Shown: positions 13,293 to 18,762 of the stretch, piece by piece
Numbering within the stretch: position 1 is the first letter of the stretch
Layout of the letters: every line of letters starts with the position of its first letter
Assembly (NCBI GenBank): GCA_903925075.1
Contig: CAIYDQ010000020.1
Coordinates: 1-43,159, forward strand
DNA: 43,159 bases
Direction of reading: 5' to 3'
DNA from: an uncultured Geobacter sp.
GTDB taxonomy: Bacteria; Desulfobacterota; Desulfuromonadia; Geobacterales; Geobacteraceae
The notes under the pieces: model-generated
Databases searched by the model: none
What the model saw: the letters and a program-made list of their open reading frames with translations, nothing else
Told to the model about the DNA's origin: nothing
Translations under genes and position numbers: made by a program

Positions 13293-14701
13293 AAAGGACC
13301 ATCCGGATCGATCCGGTCACAAGGATTGAGGGGCACGCCAAGATCTTCATCAACCTGGAGGAGGACGGCAGCCTGCGAAACGCGGGGCTGGTGGTGAACG
13401 AGCTGCGCGGTTTCGAGAAGATCCTGATCGGCATGGAAGCCGACCGCATGCCGCACATCACCTCCCGCATCTGCGGCGTCTGCCCGACCGCCCATCACCT
13501 GGCGGCCTCCAACGCCCTCGACTACGCGGCCGGGGTCAAGGCGCCCCCCGCCGCCATGCTGCTCAGGGAGCTGATGTACATGGGGCACATCATCCATTCG
13601 CACAGCCTCTCCATCTTCGTCCTGCAGGGCCCGGACCTGGTGCTCGGCCTGGACGCCGACCCGGCGGTGAGAAACGTGGTCGGCATCGTGCAGGCCAACC
13701 CGGAGCTTGCCAGGATCGCCCTGAGGCTGCGCACCATCGGCCAGAAGCTGAACGAGATGGTGGGGGGGCGCGGCACCCACCCGGTGACCTCGGTGGCCGG
13801 CGGCATCACCTTCGTCCTGGACCGGGAAAAGCAAAGGATCATGCAGGAATGGGTGAGCGAGGCGCGCGCCCTGCTCCCCGTCATCACCCCGGCGGTGAAG
13901 GGGCTGCTGCTCAAGGCGCTGGAGCTGCACCCCTCGATGGCCAGCGACTGGGCCACCCCTTCCTGGAGCCTGGGCACGGTGCTGAACGACCGGGTTTCCC
14001 TGATCGAGGGGAGGCTTAGGGCGGTGGACGAGACCGGCGCCGTCCGGCTGGAGTTCCCGGTGGAGGATTACGACCGCTACCTGGTGGAAACGGTGGTGGA
14101 CTGGTCCTACATGAAGAAGGTGCACCTGCATCTGGACGGGGAGCACGAGTACCGGGTGGGTCCCATGGCCAGGATGAACGCCATGCGGCGCTTCGGCACC
14201 GAGCTGGCCGACGCCGAATACGAGGAATTCTCCAAGCTCGGCGGCTATCCCTGCCACCTGACCGTCTTCCAGACCTACGCCAAGCTGGTGGAGACCATCT
14301 GGGCGATCGAGCGCAGCGACCAGATCCTCAACGACCCGGCGATCTGGGGCGAGACCCGGGTGCCGGTGACCTTCAAGGGGGGGCGCGGGGTGGGCCACTC
14401 CGAGGCGCCGCGCGGCACGCTGATCCACGATTACCAGATCGACGAGCAGGGGATCGTGCGCGCCGCCAACCTGATCGTGGCCACCCAGCAGAACTACGCC
14501 ATCATCAACCGTTCGGTGGAGCAGGCGGCGCTCTCGCACGTGATCGGCAAGCCCGACGACCAGGCCCTTTTGAACGCGGTCGAGTTCAGCATCCGCTGCT
14601 ACGACCCGTGCCTCTCCTGCGCCACCCACGCCTTGGGGCGGATGCCGATGGAGATCGAGATCACCCGAAGCGACCGGACCGTCAGAACCATTCGGAGGTA
14701 G
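13289..14701 (+). CDS. [NiFe] hydrogenase large (catalytic) subunit
   Basis: A 470-residue catalytic subunit. The N-terminal RIEGH and RICGVCPTAHH motifs (C62, C65) and the C-terminal DPCLSCATH motif (C441, C444, H447) hold the NiFe(CN)2CO centre. A 23-residue tail after H447 is the peptide removed by a maturation protease, and such a protease gene lies downstream at 15385. Known H2-sensing regulatory hydrogenases (HoxC/HupV) lack this tail, so this looks like a catalytically matured enzyme. The sequence is closest in feel to cytoplasmic group 3 (MvhA/VhuA) enzymes. The start overlaps the small-subunit stop (ATGA), and 4 bp separate the stop from the ferredoxin gene. Confidence 0.92.
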   Translation: MKRTIRIDPVTRIEGHAKIFINLEEDGSLRNAGLVVNELRGFEKILIGMEADRMPHITSRICGVCPTAHHLAASNALDYAAGVKAPPAAMLLRELMYMGHIIHSHSLSIFVLQGPDLVLGLDADPAVRNVVGIVQANPELARIALRLRTIGQKLNEMVGGRGTHPVTSVAGGITFVLDREKQRIMQEWVSEARALLPVITPAVKGLLLKALELHPSMASDWATPSWSLGTVLNDRVSLIEGRLRAVDETGAVRLEFPVEDYDRYLVETVVDWSYMKKVHLHLDGEHEYRVGPMARMNAMRRFGTELADAEYEEFSKLGGYPCHLTVFQTYAKLVETIWAIERSDQILNDPAIWGETRVPVTFKGGRGVGHSEAPRGTLIHDYQIDEQGIVRAANLIVATQQNYAIINRSVEQAALSHVIGKPDDQALLNAVEFSIRCYDPCLSCATHALGRMPMEIEITRSDRTVRTIRR

Positions 14702-14705
14702 AGCC

Positions 14706-14960
14706 ATGTCCCTTGAGATAGCCGTCCACGAGCCGTCCTGCCGGGGTTGCGAGCTGTGCATCGACGTCTGCCCCACCAAGGTGTTCGAGCTGGACGCAGA
14801 GCAGCGCCTGTGCGTGGTGAAGCACGCCGAGGATTGCATCGCCTGCCTTTCCTGCGCCTACATCTGCCCTTCCACAGCCATCAGCCACAGCGGCTACCAC
14901 GCGGTGAAAAACTTCTATCGGGACGCCGAATTCTGCGAAAAGATGGGGAAATTCCTATGA
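14706..14960 (+). CDS. 2[4Fe-4S] ferredoxin, hydrogenase-associated
   Basis: An 84-residue protein with two classical clusters: C12, C15, C18, C22 (CRGCELCIDVCP) and C44, C47, C50, C54 (CIACLSCAYICP). About 25 residues follow the second cluster. It is the likely electron acceptor or donor of the hydrogenase. The ATG is 4 bp after the large-subunit stop and follows GGAGGTAG. It overlaps the next gene by 4 nt. Confidence 0.9.
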   Translation: MSLEIAVHEPSCRGCELCIDVCPTKVFELDAEQRLCVVKHAEDCIACLSCAYICPSTAISHSGYHAVKNFYRDAEFCEKMGKFL

Positions 14961-15412
14961 ACAGCACCGATGCCGGTTACGTCCTGGACCTGACTCCGGA
15001 GGATTACCAGAAAGCCACCGTGGAGGTCGCCTTCCTGCTGGATGCCTTCGCCAGCACCATCGACAACATCATGGGGGGGAACACGGCGCCGGTCGGCAGG
15101 ATCGCCGGCCGGGACACGGCCAAGAAGCTCCCGCTGGAACTGGTCGATCCGAGCCTCCAGGAGATCGTCGCGGCGCTGGCCGAGCAGATGCAGGCCGGCT
15201 TCGAGTTCCGGCTGGAAGGGGACCGGCTCTCCTTTGGCAGCTGCATCCTGCGCGACATGTGCGCGCTGCGAAAGATCCCGACCGGCGGCGCGCTCTGCCA
15301 CCTGTTCCATTCCTACTTCGACGGCATCGTCAACGGCCTTTTGTGCCGGCCGGTCAAATCCAGCATCGAATCGGTGGGTGAGGCATGCGCGCTGCGGATC
15401 GCCGTACAATAG
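14957..15412 (+). CDS. V4R-like small cysteine protein, hydrogenase operon (paralogue 2)
   Basis: A 151-residue soluble protein related to the one at 11854-12348. The shared C-terminal pattern is C96, GALCHLFHSYFDGIVNGLL with C114, and SVGEACALRIAV with C144; C102 and C130 are extra. The ATG at 14957 overlaps the ferredoxin stop. The frame stays open upstream to 14747, but that stretch lies inside the ferredoxin gene and is a shadow. The two paralogues sit on either side of the hydrogenase subunits and ferredoxin. A heterodimer, or alternative sensors, are possible. The function is unknown; V4R-type ligand or redox sensing is inferred from weak fold-like resemblance only. Confidence 0.68.
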   Translation: MNSTDAGYVLDLTPEDYQKATVEVAFLLDAFASTIDNIMGGNTAPVGRIAGRDTAKKLPLELVDPSLQEIVAALAEQMQAGFEFRLEGDRLSFGSCILRDMCALRKIPTGGALCHLFHSYFDGIVNGLLCRPVKSSIESVGEACALRIAVQ

Positions 15413-15849
15413 TCGTTTGCATCGGCAACGAGCTGATCGCCGACGATGCGGTCGGCTTCGAGATCTACCGCCGGCTGGCCGGCTGCCGGGCGCGCCTGGA
15501 GTTTTGCGGGGTGGGCGGCATCGACCTGTTGCCGCTGTTGCAGGGCGAGACCGACCTGATCGTGGCCGACGCCGTCGAGCTCGGCGCGCCCCCCGGCCAC
15601 CTGCACGTGCTCCCCTGGGACTGTCTGCCGGCGACCGCCACGGCGATTTCGGCCCACGGCCTGGGGCTGCGCGAGACCATCGAGATCGGCCGCATCCTCT
15701 ATCCGGACGCCATGCCCGAGCGGATCACGCTGGTCGGCGTGGAGGGACGCTGCTTCAACCGCACCAGAGAATTCATGACGCCGGAGGTCGCCGACGCCAT
15801 CGATGCCGCGGTCGGCAGGATCCGGGAACTGTTGGGGGAGCAGGCTTAA
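15385..15849 (+). CDS. hydrogenase maturation endopeptidase (HycI/HybD family)
   Basis: A 154-residue protease with the family motif GNELIADDAVG. The three nickel-recognition residues are E16, D62 (IVADAVELG) and H91 (SAHGLGL), nearly the same positions as E16/D62/H93 of E. coli HybD. It cleaves the large-subunit C-terminal tail after NiFe insertion, most likely that of the 13289-14701 product. The start overlaps the upstream gene by 28 nt, with GGTGAGG just before the ATG. Its presence argues that the hydrogenase is fully matured. Confidence 0.9.
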   Translation: MRAADRRTIVVCIGNELIADDAVGFEIYRRLAGCRARLEFCGVGGIDLLPLLQGETDLIVADAVELGAPPGHLHVLPWDCLPATATAISAHGLGLRETIEIGRILYPDAMPERITLVGVEGRCFNRTREFMTPEVADAIDAAVGRIRELLGEQA

Positions 15850-15879
15850 AGGCGAGAGCAATCGACGGGGGAGAGATAA

Positions 15880-17409
15880 ATGAAAGCGACTGTGTATAGC
15901 GTGGTAAAGCAGCTCTCCGAAGCCATGGTGGCGGGAAGGCTCGACGTCAGGGGCGACGTCGGCGCGCTGAGCGGCAAGGACGCCCAGACCGTGCAGATGG
16001 TGAACGAGATGATCGACGCACTGGTGGCGCCCATGCGGCTGGCGGGCAACGCCATCGACCAGATCGCCCACGGCAAGCTCCCTCCCTTCGTGATCGACGA
16101 CTACCAGGGGGAGTTCAACCAGATCAAGCAGAACATCAACGTCCTTTTGGCGATCCTGTACGGCATGCACGGCGAGACCGAGCACCTGATCGACGCCGTC
16201 AGGCAGGGGAAGCTCAAGACCCGGGGCAACGATTGGGACTACGAAGGGATCTGGCAGGAGCTGATCGGCGGCATGAACACGGCCCTGGACGCGGTGATCG
16301 CCCCGATCGCCGAAGCCGCCAGCGTGCTCGACCGGCTGGCGCGCTTCGACCTGAAGGCCAGAATGAGCGGCAGGTACCGGGGCGAGCACGCGGCCATCCG
16401 CAAGGCGATGAACACCACCGCCGAGTCGCTGCACGACGCCATCTCCCAGGTGTCCGAGACGGTCGAGCTGGTCTCGGAGGTAGGTCAGCAGTTGACCCGC
16501 ATAAGTATGGTGGTCTCCAAGGGCGCGGAGGAGCAGAGCGTGCAGTTGACCGAGACCTCCATGAGCCTGGCCACCATTTCCGAGAGCGCCGCCCACAGCG
16601 CCCAAAGCACCAGCGAGGCCCATGGCAGCGCCAAGCAGGCCACCGACGCCATCCTGATGGTGAAGCAGTCCATGGACCGCATGGTCGACTCCATGTGCGA
16701 CATCAGCGACGCCGCCGACAAGACCACCACCATCGCCCAGGAGATCGACGCCATCGCCAAGGAGACCGGCACCCTGGCCGGCAGCGCCCTGAGCAAGGCC
16801 GCGAGGATGCGCATCTCGGCGGGAGGCTTCGGCGTGGTGGCCCAGGAGATCCGCAAGCTGTCGCGGCAATGCACCGAGACGGCCAAGGCCATGAAGGAAT
16901 TCGAGAAGAAGATGAGCGCGGACCAGCAGGAGGAGTTCGCCACCCTGATCGCCAACCTGAGAAGCATCGCCGGGTTCTCCAACCTTTTGGGGGTCAACGC
17001 CGCCATCGAAGCGGCCCACGTCGAGGGGGCGGGGAACGAATTCAAGGTGATGACCGACGAGATCCAGAACCTTGCCGGCAGATCGGCCGACGCCGCCAAC
17101 AAGACCAGCGAGTTGACCAGGAGTGCTGCCAGCCTTTCCAAGAGCGGCATGCTGCTTTCCCAGGAAATCGACCGGCAGTTGGAGGGGGCCGTGCAGGGCG
17201 CCCATGCCATCAGCGCCTTTGCCGACGACGTTTCCGCCAGCATCCACGAGCAGACGGTGGGGTTGGGAGAAATCAGCAAGACCGCCGCCCAGATCAGCTT
17301 CGTGACCGACAAGAACGCGGAAAGCGCCACCGAATCGCTGGGAGCCGCCAGGGATCTGGAGCAGCAAGTGGAGAAGCTGGCCAAGTTGGTGCACCGCTTC
17401 AGCTTCTAG
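15880..17409 (+). CDS. soluble poly-HAMP methyl-accepting chemotaxis protein
   Basis: A 509-residue chemoreceptor without transmembrane helices or a recognisable ligand-binding domain. Residues 1-190 read as three to four consecutive HAMP-like units (for example AIDQIAHGKLPPFVIDDYQGEF and VLDRLARFDLKARMSGRYRG, quoted loosely as landmarks near 58-79 and 149-168). The signalling domain is unusual: two hairpin-tip-like segments are present, a degenerate one at about 288-330 (GSALSKAARM, GGFGVVAQEIRKL) and a better one at about 355-402 (NLLGVNAAIEAAH, EFKVMTDEIQNLAGRS). There is no C-terminal CheR-binding pentapeptide. GGGGGAGAG precedes the ATG. As last gene of the hydrogenase operon it probably takes its input from a protein partner such as the hydrogenase or a V4R-like protein; that is inference. 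Confidence 0.88.
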   Translation: MKATVYSVVKQLSEAMVAGRLDVRGDVGALSGKDAQTVQMVNEMIDALVAPMRLAGNAIDQIAHGKLPPFVIDDYQGEFNQIKQNINVLLAILYGMHGETEHLIDAVRQGKLKTRGNDWDYEGIWQELIGGMNTALDAVIAPIAEAASVLDRLARFDLKARMSGRYRGEHAAIRKAMNTTAESLHDAISQVSETVELVSEVGQQLTRISMVVSKGAEEQSVQLTETSMSLATISESAAHSAQSTSEAHGSAKQATDAILMVKQSMDRMVDSMCDISDAADKTTTIAQEIDAIAKETGTLAGSALSKAARMRISAGGFGVVAQEIRKLSRQCTETAKAMKEFEKKMSADQQEEFATLIANLRSIAGFSNLLGVNAAIEAAHVEGAGNEFKVMTDEIQNLAGRSADAANKTSELTRSAASLSKSGMLLSQEIDRQLEGAVQGAHAISAFADDVSASIHEQTVGLGEISKTAAQISFVTDKNAESATESLGAARDLEQQVEKLAKLVHRFSF

Positions 17410-17440
17410 GCGCCCCCTTCCCGACCTTCCCCCCTTCCAA

Positions 17441-17500
17441 CCTCCCCCCTCCGGGGGGAGGAGCCGTTGCCCGCCCGACCTCCCCCTGAGCTCCTTTTTT
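17441..17500 (+). terminator. GC-rich hairpins and T6 tract after chemoreceptor gene
   Basis: CTCCCCCC and GGGGGGAG form a tight stem near 17442-17460. An alternative pairing joins the GGGGGAGG segment to CCTCCCCC near 17480-17487. T6 follows at 17495-17500. The geometry is imperfect, but this is the likely end of the cheW-hydrogenase-MCP transcript. Confidence 0.4.
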
Positions 17501-17503
17501 AAT

Positions 17504-17531
17504 TTGACATCCGGCGGCGCCATGATGTACA
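17504..17531 (+). promoter_or_regulatory. sigma-70-like promoter for the DUF815 ATPase gene
   Basis: A perfect -35 TTGACA (17504-17509), a 16-bp spacer and TGTACA (17526-17531; TACAGG at 18 bp is an alternative). It sits right after the upstream T tract and about 85 bp before the start codon, giving a leader that carries the GGTC/GGACC hairpin. Confidence 0.45.
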
Positions 17532-17550
17532 GGTAGAAATTTCGCCATCT

Positions 17551-17588
17551 GACCGGTCGGACCAGTCGGACTGGTCTGGTCGGACCGG
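17551..17588. repeat. GGTC/GGACC-rich inverted and direct repeat in the leader
   Basis: About 38 bp built almost only from TCGGAC, GGACC, CCAG and GGTC. The outer arms CCGGTC/GACCGG and the inner arms GACCAG/CTGGTC (loop TCGGA) pair to make a stable hairpin. TCGGAC also occurs three times as a direct repeat. It lies between the promoter and the start of the DUF815 gene and could act on mRNA stability, as an operator, or as a slippage hot spot. Confidence 0.6.
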
Positions 17589-17614
17589 CACAAACACACA
17601 GGACGGAATTGAAC

Positions 17615-18508
17615 ATGTTGAATCTGAAACCCGAGGTTGTCGCCCAGCTGGAGCGCGTGCTCAGCTCGGTCGAGATGCTGCTCCCCAAGGCCGTAAAGTC
17701 CATCGACTGGAGCAAAACCCACGCCGCCAACTGGCGCCGCCACTCCTTTTCCGGCTACCTTGAGGCGGTGAAGGTGACCGACACCACCACCCTGGAAGAG
17801 CTCCTCGGGGTCGAAAAGCAAAAAGAGGTGATGGTCAGCAACACCCGCCAGTTCCTCAAGGGGATTCCCGCCAACAACGCGCTGCTCTGGGGATCGCGCG
17901 GCACCGGCAAGTCCTCCATCGTCAAGGCGCTTTTGAACAAGTACGCCCCGGAGGGACTGCGGGTGATCCAGGTCGAAAAGGAAGACTTGATCTACCTTTC
18001 CGAGATCTTCAACGCGGTGGAGAACCAGCCCTACCGTTTCATCCTTTTGTGCGACGACCTCACCTTCGAGGTGGGGGAGCTAAGCTACAAGATGCTGAAG
18101 AGCGCCCTGGACGGCTCCGTGTATTCTGCTCCCGAGAATGTGCTGATCTACGTCACCTCCAACCGCCGCCATCTGCTGCCGGAGTACGAGAGCGATCTGA
18201 TCGGCGGCAAGTTCGTGAACGGCGAGTTGCAGCAGAGCGAGGCGATGGAGGAAAAAGTCTCCCTCTCCGACCGCTTCGGCCTTTGGGTCCCCTTCCACGT
18301 CTTCACCCAGGAGCGCTATATCGACGCCGTGCGTCTGTGCGTGGAAAGGGAGGCGCGCAAGCGCGGGACGGCGATTCCCTGGACCAAGGAGTTGGAACTG
18401 GACGCCATTCAATGGTCGCACGACAAGACCAAGCGCTGCGGCCGCACCGCCTTCCAGTTCTCCAAGAATTGGGTAGGGCGCTACCTGCTCGACAGAGAAG
18501 CCGCCTAA
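17615..18508 (+). CDS. DUF815 family AAA-type ATPase
   Basis: A 297-residue protein matching the DUF815 ATPase family. The Walker A motif GSRGTGKSS has K99, the Walker B-like strand is FILLCDDLTF with D147/D148, and a sensor-type asparagine lies in IYVTSNRRHLLP. The family's physiological role is not established. The ATG at 17615 has AGGACGG 8 nt upstream; a TTG at 17609 would be too close to it. It is monocistronic, with its own promoter candidate upstream and a palindromic element plus terminator downstream. No link to the flanking operons is evident. Confidence 0.88.
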   Translation: MLNLKPEVVAQLERVLSSVEMLLPKAVKSIDWSKTHAANWRRHSFSGYLEAVKVTDTTTLEELLGVEKQKEVMVSNTRQFLKGIPANNALLWGSRGTGKSSIVKALLNKYAPEGLRVIQVEKEDLIYLSEIFNAVENQPYRFILLCDDLTFEVGELSYKMLKSALDGSVYSAPENVLIYVTSNRRHLLPEYESDLIGGKFVNGELQQSEAMEEKVSLSDRFGLWVPFHVFTQERYIDAVRLCVEREARKRGTAIPWTKELELDAIQWSHDKTKRCGRTAFQFSKNWVGRYLLDREAA

Positions 18509-18517
18509 GAACCCCGC

Positions 18518-18613
18518 GTAGGATGTGGTGAGGCACGAACCGCATCAGTTTGGTGAGGCACGAACCGCATCGATTTCGGAACGATGCGGTTCACGTTGTT
18601 CACCGCATCCTAT
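18518..18613. repeat. imperfect palindromic intergenic repeat with internal duplication
   Basis: The left arm (GTAGGATG-GGTGA...GAACCGCATC, from 18518) is complementary to the right arm (GATGCGGTTCA...TTCACCGCATCCTA, 18583-18613). A 21-bp block of the left arm is duplicated exactly (18526-18546 and 18551-18571). The form is that of a REP/MITE-like dispersed repeat. Copy number in the genome cannot be judged here. It encodes nothing. Confidence 0.7.
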
Positions 18614-18647
18614 GGGTATGTTTCAGGTGCTGACATTTGCTGATAAT

Positions 18648-18684
18648 AAAGCCGGCCTGCGTGATTAATGCAGCCGGCTTTTTT
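18648..18684 (+). terminator. rho-independent terminator
   Basis: AAGCCGGC-TGC and GCA-GCCGGCTT form an 11-bp stem (with one bulge pair) around GTGATTAAT, followed immediately by a T6 run. It is canonical and lies downstream of the DUF815 gene. Confidence 0.85.
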
Positions 18685-18691
18685 CTTTGCC

Positions 18692-18719
18692 TTGACAGCA
18701 GGCGGATAGAGGGTATTTA
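18692..18719 (+). promoter_or_regulatory. sigma-70 promoter for surface lipoprotein
   Basis: TTGACA (18692-18697), a 16-bp spacer and TATTTA (18714-18719). It is directly after the upstream terminator and 44 bp before the start codon at 18763. Confidence 0.6.
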
Positions 18720-18762
18720 AGGAAGGTTCTTTTCGGCAACCACAAGTTAAAGGAGGCGCAAC

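Noticed and set aside
12345-14701. Classification as a HupUV/HoxBC regulatory hydrogenase
   Set aside because: The large subunit keeps the cleavable C-terminal tail, a protease gene is present, and the small subunit has extra cluster cysteines.
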